From Fusobacterium sp. (GTDB lineage Bacteria > Fusobacteriota > Fusobacteriia > Fusobacteriales > Fusobacteriaceae): 64,000 bases of DNA. Shown piece after piece: positions 9,975 through 18,472 of the stretch; position 1 is the first letter of the stretch, and each line of letters opens with the position of its first letter. The stretch spans positions 56,530 through 120,529 of the forward strand of contig NZ_JAWDXO010000012.1 of NCBI RefSeq assembly GCF_032477075.1. Reading direction: 5' to 3'. The translations under genes were made by a program, and so were the position numbers. Below the pieces are notes generated by a model, which did no database searches, was not told where the DNA came from, and worked only from the letters and a program-made list of their open reading frames with translations.

Positions 9975-11978
9975 CTATATATACATTTTTCTATTTTTCA
10001 TATCCTCTTTTCTTTCTATAGTACAAAAAGATTCTTTGTTACTCTCACATTTCCAATTAACATAATATTTATACTCTTTTGTTTCTATTAGATGAATATT
10101 CTCTGATAATGTTATCTGAAGATTACCTCTAAGTATATTTTCTTTTTCTTTAGAAAGATCATAGAACAATCCCCATACTAATCCAGTATCAATAGGATTT
10201 TCTCCATATTCCAACCATACTTTTACAAATATACAGTTCTTCTTTTTTTCTATTTCTATATTTAATTCTCTCTCTTCTGGAAATATATACTTCCATTTCT
10301 CTATCTCTATTTTCTTTACCTTCAGTTTTGATTTTATTTCCTTATATAATATTTCATTAATTTTAATCTCTGGAAATTCATCAAATTTTCTATTGATAAT
10401 AGTAGAGTATATCTTCCCTTTTCCTTCTATGCTATTTTCTAAAAAAATAATTCCATATTCAGTAAAAAACCATGATTTCTTACTTTTTAATTTTTCATTC
10501 CAATTAATATAATCCATTGCTGCTACACCATACTTTTCCAATACCACTCCGCCAGATAATCTATTTTGTACAAAGGAGGTTTCTGAGTTTCTCTGAGCAT
10601 CTATTCCTTCCATATTCATTTCTATTTCTGTAGTTCCCTGTATATAGTAATAATCTACATTACTCCAAAAATTTATATACTCATTCTGATTTTCATCATA
10701 TAGATAATATGCTCCATCTCCTGTATACCAACCTTTAGTATTTTCTCCATTCATACACTCATAATTTCCCACTTGGAAAGAATGAAGGGCTATTCCTACT
10801 GCAAAATTTTTCCCTCTTTTCATTATTCTTCCCATTCTATTACAAATTTTAAGTCCTTCATTGTATGAAACTCTATTATTAAAGTCTTTTAAAATATTAT
10901 TCAATTTATGATAGATAAATGGAGAGGTTTCTTCAGATAAATATCTTTCTTTTCCATATTTTATTATTTCTCTTTTTACTATATTTTCTATCTCTCTTTT
11001 TTTATTTTCTGAAAAAATACTTGAAACAAGTAAAATATCATTTAATAGTCTATGACCTACTATATTATCACTATTGTTCATTCGTGTTATTCCTCTTCCA
11101 GAAAGCATATCTGGAAATCTTCCATGAAAGAAGAAAGGTTCAAATGAATTCAAAATTATTTCATACAATATTTCTATTCCTTCTACCTTTTTCTCATATT
11201 CTGTTCCTTCTATGATAAAAAATATCTCTCCCACTCCGCATAGCAGTACTTCTCCATAACCTCCTGTATATGCGATAGACCCATGCTGTATAAAAGAACC
11301 ATCTCTATAAAAACCATCTTTATCTTCTAAATCATTTTTATCTTTATATTTCCATACTTCTGACAGGGAGCAGAGAGCTAATTTTATTTCCTGGCTGTCA
11401 CTTGAGAGTATTCCTCTCAATAAAGATATTTTTACTGTATCTGTTCTATTCCCCCCAGTAGAAACTCTGAAAGGACTTCTGCTTGGATGTATTGCAACAG
11501 GATTGTTTCCAGAATATCTAGGATCAGGTTGAAAATATCTGCTTGTTTCAAGATTTTCTTCTATGATTTTATAACCTAAATCATCATATAAAAGTACAAA
11601 AATATCATTCAATATGAGGGGAATCCCTATTTCCCATTGCCACCAGTTTGTATGTTCTATAGATTTTTTATTGTAAAAATATTTTGAAAAATCCTTTAAG
11701 CTCTTCTCTATCATTTTTAATAATTTCTGGTTTTTATAATATTTACTTCTTTCTATTTTGTAAAGTTTCGCTAACAGAAGCAAATTTTTATATAATTCTT
11801 TTATTTTTACAATATCTTTCATTGAATTTCTATATTCTTCTTCACATTTAAATGCAGAAAATTCTTTTATTATTCTTTCAGCTTCATTCTCAAAATATTC
11901 TATTATTTCTTTAGGATTATCTTCATATCCTATGAGATATTCTATTCTCTTTCTCATTAATTTTTTCTGAATATCCAT
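9975..11978 (-). CDS. Polysaccharide lyase family 8 (hyaluronate/chondroitin lyase), apparently cytoplasmic
   Basis: Cleaves uronic-acid-containing glycosaminoglycans by beta-elimination, giving 4,5-unsaturated uronides. PL8 hallmarks are in order: NWWQWEIG near residue 111, catalytic Asn177 in GGNRTD, His232 and Tyr241 nine residues apart in IQHGSIAYTGGYG, and Arg295/Arg299 in GRGITR. All four residue types used by the flavobacterial chondroitinase AC are present. The ATG at 11978 has GGAGG just upstream; an in-frame Met 13 codons earlier lacks one. At 667 residues it is a little shorter than secreted PL8 enzymes. The N-terminus MDIQKKLMRKR has no hydrophobic stretch, so no signal peptide. 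It would then act inside the cell on imported oligosaccharides. It heads the kduD-kduI-ABC gene row. Confidence 0.85.
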   Translation of the reverse strand: MDIQKKLMRKRIEYLIGYEDNPKEIIEYFENEAERIIKEFSAFKCEEEYRNSMKDIVKIKELYKNLLLLAKLYKIERSKYYKNQKLLKMIEKSLKDFSKYFYNKKSIEHTNWWQWEIGIPLILNDIFVLLYDDLGYKIIEENLETSRYFQPDPRYSGNNPVAIHPSRSPFRVSTGGNRTDTVKISLLRGILSSDSQEIKLALCSLSEVWKYKDKNDLEDKDGFYRDGSFIQHGSIAYTGGYGEVLLCGVGEIFFIIEGTEYEKKVEGIEILYEIILNSFEPFFFHGRFPDMLSGRGITRMNNSDNIVGHRLLNDILLVSSIFSENKKREIENIVKREIIKYGKERYLSEETSPFIYHKLNNILKDFNNRVSYNEGLKICNRMGRIMKRGKNFAVGIALHSFQVGNYECMNGENTKGWYTGDGAYYLYDENQNEYINFWSNVDYYYIQGTTEIEMNMEGIDAQRNSETSFVQNRLSGGVVLEKYGVAAMDYINWNEKLKSKKSWFFTEYGIIFLENSIEGKGKIYSTIINRKFDEFPEIKINEILYKEIKSKLKVKKIEIEKWKYIFPEERELNIEIEKKKNCIFVKVWLEYGENPIDTGLVWGLFYDLSKEKENILRGNLQITLSENIHLIETKEYKYYVNWKCESNKESFCTIERKEDMKNRKMYI

Positions 11979-12143
11979 GTTTTCCTCCAGATTATCAATA
12001 TATTTTATTATTAGCACTATTTATTTCTGAAAACAATCTCCATTATTTCATATATTTTTTTTTCTTAAAACACTTGAAAAAATAAGAGTTCCTGTATCCC
12101 AAAAATTACTTAGATAGAAAATTGAATATTAATTTCAAAAAAT

Positions 12144-12234
12144 AAAAAAGAGAACTATTTAGAAAATAGATTAATCTTTAAAATTTTAAACTAATAAAAT
12201 TCTAAAATATTTCCTATTCTAAATTAGCTCTCTT
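12144..12234 (-). terminator. Terminator after the methyltransferase gene
   Basis: Long imperfect inverted repeat with arms AAGAGAGCTAATTTAG and its complement near 12149-12170 and 12215-12234, followed on the minus strand by a run of six T. It separates the methyltransferase from the PL8 operon. Confidence 0.6.
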
Positions 12235-12247
12235 TATCCTAATATAT

Positions 12248-12982
12248 TTATTTTTTCTTTGCTGATACTAAAAGCATCATTGGACGACGAAGTTCATCTT
12301 TCATTTCTGGAATTATTTTCAGCATTTCTTCTGATGGTTGTGCTTCTACAATTCCTGTTATTTCAAATCCTGTTTTCAAAAGAGTATTAAGATAAGTTGT
12401 CAGTGTTTTATGATATTTTACTACTTTTTCTCCTAAAAAAATTGATTCTCTCTTTCCTTCTAAATAGTAGCTGTCCACAGGCCAATGGAGTATATTTCCA
12501 TTTTCATCATAATACCACTCTTCTTTTCCTTGAGCAGTAAAAACTGGATGCTCAACAGAAAAAATAAATTCTCCTCCTTCTACCAAACACTTATTTACTT
12601 TTCTACAAATATTTTCAAAAGATTCTATGTAATGAAAAGCTAAAGAACTTATTACTACATCAAAAGTATTTTCTTCAAAATTGATATCCTCTATTGGCAT
12701 TTGAATATACTCAATATTAGAGAATTTAGTTTTCTTTCTTGCCTCTTCCAACATTTTTGAAGATATATCTATTCCAATAGCTGAAACTGCTCCCTGTTCC
12801 ACAGCATATATACAATGCCAGCCAAATCCACATCCTAAATCAAGAATTTTTTTTCCTTTAAAATCAGGAAGCATCTTTTTTAATTCATACCATTCTCCTG
12901 CTCCAGCTAATCCTTTTTTTGATCTATCCATTTGACTGTATTTATCAAAAAATATTTTATCATCATATTTATTTTCTTTCAT
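12248..12982 (-). CDS. Class I SAM-dependent methyltransferase
   Basis: A 244-residue Rossmann-fold methyltransferase of the UbiE/methyltransf_11 kind. Motif I is LDLGCGFGWH near residue 47, the acidic end of strand 2 is IGIDIS, and a post-motif region DVVISSLAFHYI follows. The substrate cannot be told from sequence; the small-molecule type is most likely. GGAGG precedes the ATG. It stands alone between two terminators, so it appears to be its own transcription unit. Confidence 0.8.
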   Translation of the reverse strand: MKENKYDDKIFFDKYSQMDRSKKGLAGAGEWYELKKMLPDFKGKKILDLGCGFGWHCIYAVEQGAVSAIGIDISSKMLEEARKKTKFSNIEYIQMPIEDINFEENTFDVVISSLAFHYIESFENICRKVNKCLVEGGEFIFSVEHPVFTAQGKEEWYYDENGNILHWPVDSYYLEGKRESIFLGEKVVKYHKTLTTYLNTLLKTGFEITGIVEAQPSEEMLKIIPEMKDELRRPMMLLVSAKKK

Positions 12983-13081
12983 TTTTCCTCCATTGATAAA
13001 TTTTCTTACATTATACTTTACCTATTCATTAGATACAAGATAAAAAACTTTTCTGTCATATTATTTATACATTTTTAAAAT

Positions 13082-13111
13082 ATAAAAAGAGGATGACTTA
13101 TCATCATCCTC
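13082..13111 (-). terminator. Rho-independent terminator after rubrerythrin
   Basis: Arms GAGGATGA (13089-13096) and TCATCCTC (13104-13111) around a 7-nt loop, followed on the minus strand by TTTTTAT. Confidence 0.85.
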
Positions 13112-13137
13112 AAAGTTCAACCTACTAAAGTTAAAAA

Positions 13138-13689
13138 TTATTTACCAAAATATCTATTTAATAATCCAACAAATGCTCTTCCATGTCTAGCTTCATCTTT
13201 AGCCATTTCATGAACTGTATCGTGAATAGCATCAAACCCTAGCATTTTAGCTCTCTTAGCTAAGTCAAATTTTCCTGATGTAGCTCCATATTCAGCTTCA
13301 ACTCTTTTTGTTAAGTTTTCTTCTGATGATGCACTTACACATTCTCCTAATAATTCTGCAAATTTAGCAGCATGTTCAGCTTCTTCAAAAGCAATTCTTT
13401 TATAAGCTTCAGCAATTTCTGGATATCCTTCTCTATCAGCAGCTCTAGACATTGCTAGATACATTCCAACTTCTGTACATTCTCCTTCAAAGTTAGCTCT
13501 TAGCCCCATTATAATTTCTTCATCTCCGCAAGCTAATCCTTCTCCAATTACATGTTCAGTAGCCCAAACTTTTTCAGTTCCTTCTACTACTTCTTCCCAT
13601 CTGTCTCTTCCTGCCTTACATACTGGACATTTGTCAATACTCTCATCAGTTATAATTTCTCCACATACCTTACATCTGTACTTTGCCAT
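13138..13689 (-). CDS. Reverse rubrerythrin (peroxide detoxification)
   Basis: A 183-residue diiron protein with inverted domain order. An N-terminal rubredoxin-like Fe(Cys)4 site uses Cys6, Cys9, Cys21 and Cys24; a ferritin-like four-helix domain follows from about residue 55 with two ExxH-type metal motifs (EEAEH near residue 108 and DEARH near residue 167). This order is typical of the reverse rubrerythrins of anaerobes, which reduce hydrogen peroxide with electrons from NADH via partner proteins. Cytosolic. A strong GGGAGG site precedes the ATG and a terminator follows, so it is probably monocistronic. Confidence 0.9.
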   Translation of the reverse strand: MAKYRCKVCGEIITDESIDKCPVCKAGRDRWEEVVEGTEKVWATEHVIGEGLACGDEEIIMGLRANFEGECTEVGMYLAMSRAADREGYPEIAEAYKRIAFEEAEHAAKFAELLGECVSASSEENLTKRVEAEYGATSGKFDLAKRAKMLGFDAIHDTVHEMAKDEARHGRAFVGLLNRYFGK

Positions 13690-13764
13690 TTTACATTTCC
13701 TCCCTTGATATTACTTCTCATTTCCTTTTTGTAACCATTACATTTTTATTACATTATTAATATA

Positions 13765-14487
13765 CTACACTTTACATTTTATGTCAATAACTTTTTTTAT
13801 TTTTTTGCCTATCAAATGTCTTTGTGGTTGGAGGGTTATATCAGTTAAGATAGTTCCTTCTCTTTGAGATAATACCATTTCCACAGCTCCTGCTACACAT
13901 TCAGGTGTAATATAGCTATTTTCTTCATCTCCTTGACAAAAATCTAAATGATCATAAAATGATGTCTTAGTAATATCAGGGTGAATGGTTACAACTTTTA
14001 CTCCACTTTTTCTTACTTCATCAAAAAGCCCTTTTGAAAAATGTGATAACCCTGCTTTTGTAGCTGAATATGCACATCCGTAGGTACTAGATTTCTTAGC
14101 TGTAATTGATGAAATATTTATAATAGTTCCTCTAATTTTTTTTAAATCTCTTAAAAAAAGCTGTGTAAGAATAAGAGGAGCTTCAAGATTGAGAGTGACC
14201 ATATTGTGTATTTTATTTATATTTATTTCTTCATGAGGTCCAAAATATCCAACTCCAGCACAATTTATTAAAAGTTCTATTTCAGTTTCTTTTTTTATCT
14301 CTTTTACAATTTTTTCTATATCAAAAATTTTTGTAAGATCACACACTATTTTTTTAAATTTATCATTGTATGTTATCTTTTCAAAATTTCTTCCTATTCC
14401 ATATACTGTATATCCCATATCTATAAGTTTATTTGTTACTGCTAGTCCTATTCCTGATGTAGCTCCTGTTACAACAGCACTTTTCAT
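13765..14487 (-). CDS. Short-chain dehydrogenase, last gene of a MarR/radical-SAM operon
   Basis: A 240-residue classical SDR. The cofactor motif TGATSGIG is at the N-terminus, NCAG is near residue 78, and catalytic YSATK is near residue 140. The substrate is unknown. It starts 13 bp after the SPL-like radical SAM gene and so belongs to the MarR-GNAT-nucleosidase-SPL row. The N-terminal wording TGATSGIGLAV with an Arg shortly after strand 2 suggests NADP preference, which is inference. Confidence 0.82.
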   Translation of the reverse strand: MKSAVVTGATSGIGLAVTNKLIDMGYTVYGIGRNFEKITYNDKFKKIVCDLTKIFDIEKIVKEIKKETEIELLINCAGVGYFGPHEEININKIHNMVTLNLEAPLILTQLFLRDLKKIRGTIINISSITAKKSSTYGCAYSATKAGLSHFSKGLFDEVRKSGVKVVTIHPDITKTSFYDHLDFCQGDEENSYITPECVAGAVEMVLSQREGTILTDITLQPQRHLIGKKIKKVIDIKCKV

Positions 14488-14500
14488 ATTCGTTCTCCTA

Positions 14501-15511
14501 TTAGATAAATATTTTTTCCTCTTCTATATATTTCTTTACTTCTCTTTCCATAAAATCCATCATTTCATTTATATGTTGTGGATAATAACTATATACTCCA
14601 TCTTTACAAAAAAATGGATATGAAAGTACTTCTGAAGTTGCTCTATATTTTCTCATCCTTTTGAGATATTCTTTAGATATTCTAAATGTTCCTATGTTTA
14701 CATCTAAAATCTTATTAGGAGATAACTTATTAAAAGTTTTTTTTACAAGTTCTCCATACTCTTCATCAAAATTTTTCATATATATGACTGGATCAAAGCA
14801 AATTCTTACTTTCCAGCCTTTTTCCAGCATTTCACTTGCAGCTTTTAATCTTTGTTCTAAAGAAGCAGCTCCATTTTCATGTTGTACAGCAAATTCCTTT
14901 GGTGATAGTGTCCATGCAAGTATAAAATTATCTTTTGGTTTTAAATTCTTCAATACTTTTATATTACCACTTTTTGTTCTAAGTTCTATTTTTAATTTTT
15001 TATTTCTGCTCACAAAATCATACCACTGTCCCACCAATCCTGTTATCCCTTCCATTGCTAAAAGATCAGTATCATAAGAGATACATATATACATTGATTT
15101 TTTTTGAAGAATCCTTTCTATTTCACTAAAACAATCTTCTATATTTACAAAAATAACTATATTAGCGGATGTATATACTCCTTGTAAATAGCAATACTCA
15201 CAGTCATATATGCAATTCATTATAGATGATGTATAATAAAAATTATCATTTCCAAAACTTTCACATACTTTTGCACCTTCATAAAGATAGTTTTCTTTTT
15301 TAACAGCTAATATAAGTTTAGGAGATTTTTTTTGCATGATAAAATTCTGATTTCCTTTAGAAAAAATTTCCTTATATATTTTTAATTCTATAACACTGGA
15401 ATTTGGAAACTTTTCTAATATTTTTTTCGTGAGAGGATAATCAAAAGCTTCTTTTTCTATATATATATGTGAAAAGCTAAAGTTCAATAATTTCTTTTCT
15501 AATTCTTTCAA
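14501..15511 (-). CDS. Radical SAM protein, spore photoproduct lyase-like family
   Basis: A 336-residue radical SAM enzyme with Cys100-x3-Cys104-x2-Cys107 in NCIYDCEYCYLQG. This CxxxCxxC spacing and the following YLQG match the spore photoproduct lyase family rather than generic members. True spore photoproduct lyase repairs a thymine dimer in spores; this organism shows no sign of sporulating, so the substrate is probably a different nucleic-acid or nucleoside lesion. The start is a TTG with GAGGGGA upstream, inside the end of the preceding nucleosidase-like gene (35-bp overlap), which implies translational coupling. The SDR follows 13 bp later. Family call is good; function is open. Confidence 0.8.
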   Translation of the reverse strand: MKELEKKLLNFSFSHIYIEKEAFDYPLTKKILEKFPNSSVIELKIYKEIFSKGNQNFIMQKKSPKLILAVKKENYLYEGAKVCESFGNDNFYYTSSIMNCIYDCEYCYLQGVYTSANIVIFVNIEDCFSEIERILQKKSMYICISYDTDLLAMEGITGLVGQWYDFVSRNKKLKIELRTKSGNIKVLKNLKPKDNFILAWTLSPKEFAVQHENGAASLEQRLKAASEMLEKGWKVRICFDPVIYMKNFDEEYGELVKKTFNKLSPNKILDVNIGTFRISKEYLKRMRKYRATSEVLSYPFFCKDGVYSYYPQHINEMMDFMEREVKKYIEEEKIFI

Positions 15512-16313
15512 AATTTATCTTCCCCTCTCTTTTATCCTTTATCTTTATATCAGAATATTTTAAAATTATATTTTCAATACTTTTATTTTGAATTTTATAA
15601 TACTTAATAAGTTCTATAAATTCATAATGCATACTTTCTGTGAGTTTTAAATTTCTCTCTATTTTTTTTATATTCTCTTTTTCTTCAGAAGAGAATATCT
15701 CCTTATTTCCAATATGAAAACTTTTTCTTTCTCCCAACCATTTTGCTATTTTATCAATTTTATTTTCTATCAATTCTATAACTTTCTCTCCTGTTATTTC
15801 TGAAGTATTTAAATGGTCTGATACTATTTTTATTATATTTATCTGATGCTGTAAGAAGAACAAAGATGCTGCTTCATATATGCCTGCTCCTTCCATATCT
15901 ACTATTTCACCCTGTATCTTATCTATCTCTATCTCCCTATCTACAACATGAAAAAATGTTTCCAAAGTTCCTTCTCTGAATTCATGTTTAAATAACATAT
16001 CTGGATAAAAATTTTTTTTGCTGCTATTATTGATAATTTTATTACAAAGAATTATATCACCTATAGAGGTACTCTCTTCCACAGCTCCACAAATACCTAA
16101 ATTAACAAAAATATCTTCTTCTCTTATATCTAAGTTGCCTAATACATATGTAATTCCTATGGCTCCTTGCAGCATTCCAGTACCAGTTATTATCAAAACT
16201 ATTTCTTCATTTTTAAATACCTGATATTTTTTTATTTCGTTATCTTTTTTTAATCTAAAATATGTTATCAATGGTCTAGCTTCCGCTGTCAAAGCTACTG
16301 CTATATATATCAT
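15477..16313 (-). CDS. MTAN/futalosine-hydrolase-like nucleosidase with C-terminal extension
   Basis: The N-terminal 200 residues look like the purine nucleoside phosphorylase/MTA-SAH nucleosidase fold: a VALTAEARP start, the glycine-rich ITGTGMLQGAI and NLGICGAV, the MEGA-type substrate motif DMEGAGIYEAA, and KIVSDHL with the catalytic-type Asp. MTAN enzymes are about 230 residues; this one (278) carries an extra charged, probably helical tail of about 75 residues. The ATG at 16313 has GAGGG upstream; an earlier in-frame codon does not. Its end overlaps the radical SAM start. It probably cleaves an N-glycosidic bond of a modified nucleoside; which one is unknown. Confidence 0.72.
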   Translation of the reverse strand: MIYIAVALTAEARPLITYFRLKKDNEIKKYQVFKNEEIVLIITGTGMLQGAIGITYVLGNLDIREEDIFVNLGICGAVEESTSIGDIILCNKIINNSSKKNFYPDMLFKHEFREGTLETFFHVVDREIEIDKIQGEIVDMEGAGIYEAASLFFLQHQINIIKIVSDHLNTSEITGEKVIELIENKIDKIAKWLGERKSFHIGNKEIFSSEEKENIKKIERNLKLTESMHYEFIELIKYYKIQNKSIENIILKYSDIKIKDKREGKINFERIRKEIIEL

Positions 16314-16361
16314 ATTTCCCTCTTTTTTTACTTTATTCTGTAAATATTTTACCACAATATT

Positions 16362-16856
16362 TTAAATCTTTTTATCATAACAATAGAATTCCTTTTCTTT
16401 TCCTAAGAAATTCATATTTCCTCTATGAATATACCCCAATTTTAACAAAAGTGTATTCATTTTTTTATTGACTGAATATGTATCAGTTTTAATATAATTC
16501 ATCCCATTTTCTTTTGCTGTTTTTTCTGCAAATTCAATAAGTTTTGTTGCAGTTCCTTGATTTCTATATTTTGGATTTATAGACATTCTATGAAGTACCA
16601 AACATTTTTCATCTGATGACCATTTGATATCTTTATATTCATCTGGTTCTATAAAGTTAGCACATATAAAGCCATACAATTCTCCATTTTTTTCATTTAC
16701 ATAAAGAGACCCACTTTCTACATCTCCAATAAAATCATTTTTTTGTGGATAATTTTCATCCCATTGTGTATTACCATACATTTTCATTTCTTTAATAGTA
16801 GCTTTTATTATCTCCATTATCCTATCTAAGTCTTTTATGTCAGCTTTTCTTATCAT
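16362..16856 (-). CDS. GNAT-family N-acetyltransferase
   Basis: A 164-residue acetyltransferase. The acetyl-CoA motif A is LHRMSINPKYRNQGTATKLI near residues 90-110. The ATG at 16856 has GGGGG six bases upstream and overlaps the MarR stop codon as ATGA, so the two are translationally coupled. The substrate is unknown; it may be a small amine or a ribosomal or antibiotic-type target. It is the second gene of the MarR operon. Confidence 0.82.
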   Translation of the reverse strand: MIRKADIKDLDRIMEIIKATIKEMKMYGNTQWDENYPQKNDFIGDVESGSLYVNEKNGELYGFICANFIEPDEYKDIKWSSDEKCLVLHRMSINPKYRNQGTATKLIEFAEKTAKENGMNYIKTDTYSVNKKMNTLLLKLGYIHRGNMNFLGKEKEFYCYDKKI

Positions 16857-17317
16857 TCTTTTCCCCCTTTTATTTTTAACCAATCTTTTGCTGCATTCTC
16901 ACTCATTTTTTCTAATAAGTCTTCAACCATTTCTCTTTCTTTTTTAGTCAATCCTTCCATACATATTTCTATATTTCTATTTTCCTCATCAATTATAAAT
17001 TCATAAACTTTTAATGCTTTTTCAGTTGGATATAGCTTATATTCTCTCTTATCTTTTTCATCCTGTTCTTTGTTCAGATATCCAGCCTCTATCAATTTTT
17101 TTACTGCTTTAGTTGTAGTACTCTTATCTACAGCTAATATTCTAGATAATTCTCTAAAATTGATTCCCTGATTTTCACATACTCTTGTAAGAAATATAAA
17201 CTGCCCTTTTTGTAAGAATAACTCTCTATATTTTATATCACTTACAGAATGAATAGCTCTGGATAATGTTCCTATTTTTCTCAATATCTCATTATTTAAT
17301 TTTTTTATTTTTCTCAC
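16853..17317 (-). CDS. MarR-family transcriptional regulator
   Basis: A 154-residue winged-helix regulator: FRELSRILAVDKSTTTKAVKKLIEAGYL is the recognition-helix region (split here as FRELSRILAVDK and STTTKAVKKLIEAGYL), and DEKDKREYKLYPTEKA is the wing. It is the first gene of the operon and probably represses it. The annotated start is a GTG placed directly against AAAGGGGG, with no usual spacing, so the true start may be a few codons downstream on a non-ATG codon; this is unresolved. Two matching inverted repeats lie immediately upstream. Confidence 0.85.
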   Translation of the reverse strand: MRKIKKLNNEILRKIGTLSRAIHSVSDIKYRELFLQKGQFIFLTRVCENQGINFRELSRILAVDKSTTTKAVKKLIEAGYLNKEQDEKDKREYKLYPTEKALKVYEFIIDEENRNIEICMEGLTKKEREMVEDLLEKMSENAAKDWLKIKGGKE

Positions 17318-17329
17318 CCCCTTTATAAC

Positions 17330-17379
17330 AGTTGAACTTTCAATTATATTCTAACTTATTATAGTTGAAATGTCAACTA
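17330..17379 (-). promoter_or_regulatory. MarR operon promoter with two matching operators
   Basis: On the minus strand, TTGACA (17376-17371) and TAGAAT (17353-17348) are 17 bp apart. A perfect inverted repeat TAGTTGA-N4-TCAACTA (17362-17379) covers the -35 box, and a second, slightly degenerate copy AGTTGA-N4-TCAATT (17330-17345) lies just after the -10 box. The shared N4 spacing fits autorepression by the adjacent MarR protein. Confidence 0.7.
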
Positions 17380-17520
17380 TTTTTATTGTGTAGCAAATAT
17401 ATTATAATTTGGTAATAAATCAATTTTATAGCATTATCGTGTAATATGTTATTTTTTATTTTTAAATCTATTTTGGATATTTTTTAAAATTATTTAATTT
17501 TTTATATTTTCTAATACAAT

Positions 17521-17566
17521 AAAAAAAGTGGCATCTGTATAGAAATACTCCATAATCTCTGCCACT
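17521..17566 (-). terminator. Terminator after ferredoxin-nitroreductase
   Basis: Arms AGTGGCA (17527-17533) and TGCCACT (17560-17566) with a 26-nt loop, followed on the minus strand by seven T. Confidence 0.65.
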
Positions 17567-17577
17567 ACTTTATATCT

Positions 17578-18378
17578 TTATTTCCACGAAATTTTTGCCT
17601 TTTTTCTAGGAACAGTTCTTTTAAACTTTATATCTGGATAACCTATCAGCATACATAAAACAATTTCTTTCTTATTTATTCCAAGTATTTTTTTAGCTTT
17701 TTCGCTATTTTTTAAAGCTCTCTCAATAAATCCTGTAAATAAAACTCCTAATTTTTCTGCATTTGCCATAAGTTCAATATTAGAAGCTGCCAATTCTCCA
17801 TTCAATGGAGACAGAGCTGTAACAATCAAAAGTACTGGTGCTTTAAAAAATAACATATCTTTCTCTGGATCTTTTTTATAATCTTCATACATCTTTATCC
17901 ACCTAGGTGCATATGCTCCAATTACATCTTTTTCATTTAAATTTTCCAAAGCAAATTCGTACAGACTTTCCCATAATATTGGTTTTATATCTTCTAAAGT
18001 TTCTTGTACTACTGTATAAGACACATCCTGCATATTTGAGCCAGTAGCAGTATAACGCCCAGCTTCAAGAATCCTTTCCAACTTTTCTTTCTCTACTGCT
18101 TTATTTTTATAATGACGTATACTTCTCCTGAATTTTATAAAATTCAAAAGTGTATCAGGAGAAATATCAAATTTTTCTTTATCATATTCCTCTATTCCTT
18201 CTTGTGGATAATTGGTAATAGAAACTGCATTTACTGGGCATACTGCTATACAATGGCCACACTGCATACATCTTCCTTTTATTTCTGCTTTCCTATTTTC
18301 TAGAAAAAGATTTTCTGGAAAACAGTCTTTTACACAAGCTCCACAGCCTATACATTTCTCTTTGTCAATACTTACCAT
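17578..18378 (-). CDS. Ferredoxin-nitroreductase fusion (4Fe-4S flavoprotein)
   Basis: A 266-residue fusion. The N-terminal 50 residues hold two 4Fe-4S clusters: Cys9, 12, 15, 19 and Cys37, 40, 43, 47. From about residue 75 an FMN-binding nitroreductase domain follows, with FRRSIRHYKNKAV and ILEAGRYTATGSNMQ as flavin contacts. Such proteins use ferredoxin-level electrons to reduce nitro or quinone-like compounds; the physiological substrate is unknown. AAGGAG precedes the ATG. It lies 94 bp after the GntR gene on the same strand and has its own terminator. Confidence 0.88.
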   Translation of the reverse strand: MVSIDKEKCIGCGACVKDCFPENLFLENRKAEIKGRCMQCGHCIAVCPVNAVSITNYPQEGIEEYDKEKFDISPDTLLNFIKFRRSIRHYKNKAVEKEKLERILEAGRYTATGSNMQDVSYTVVQETLEDIKPILWESLYEFALENLNEKDVIGAYAPRWIKMYEDYKKDPEKDMLFFKAPVLLIVTALSPLNGELAASNIELMANAEKLGVLFTGFIERALKNSEKAKKILGINKKEIVLCMLIGYPDIKFKRTVPRKKAKISWK

Positions 18379-18472
18379 GCCATTCTCCTTGTGATGATTT
18401 AATTTCTACTATTTCAATTATATACTTTTATAAAAAAAAATTCTATTCTTTATAAAAAAAGTACCTTTTTAG

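Noticed and set aside
13735..13764. A PerR-like box upstream of reverse rubrerythrin
   Set aside because: A/T-rich repeats near ATTAATAATGTAAT do not fit the TTATAAT-N-ATTATAA pattern well enough.
14501..15511. The radical SAM gene as the sulfatase maturase (anSME)
   Set aside because: The CxxxCxxC context and YLQG follow the spore photoproduct lyase family; the extra cysteine clusters of anSME's SPASM domain are missing.
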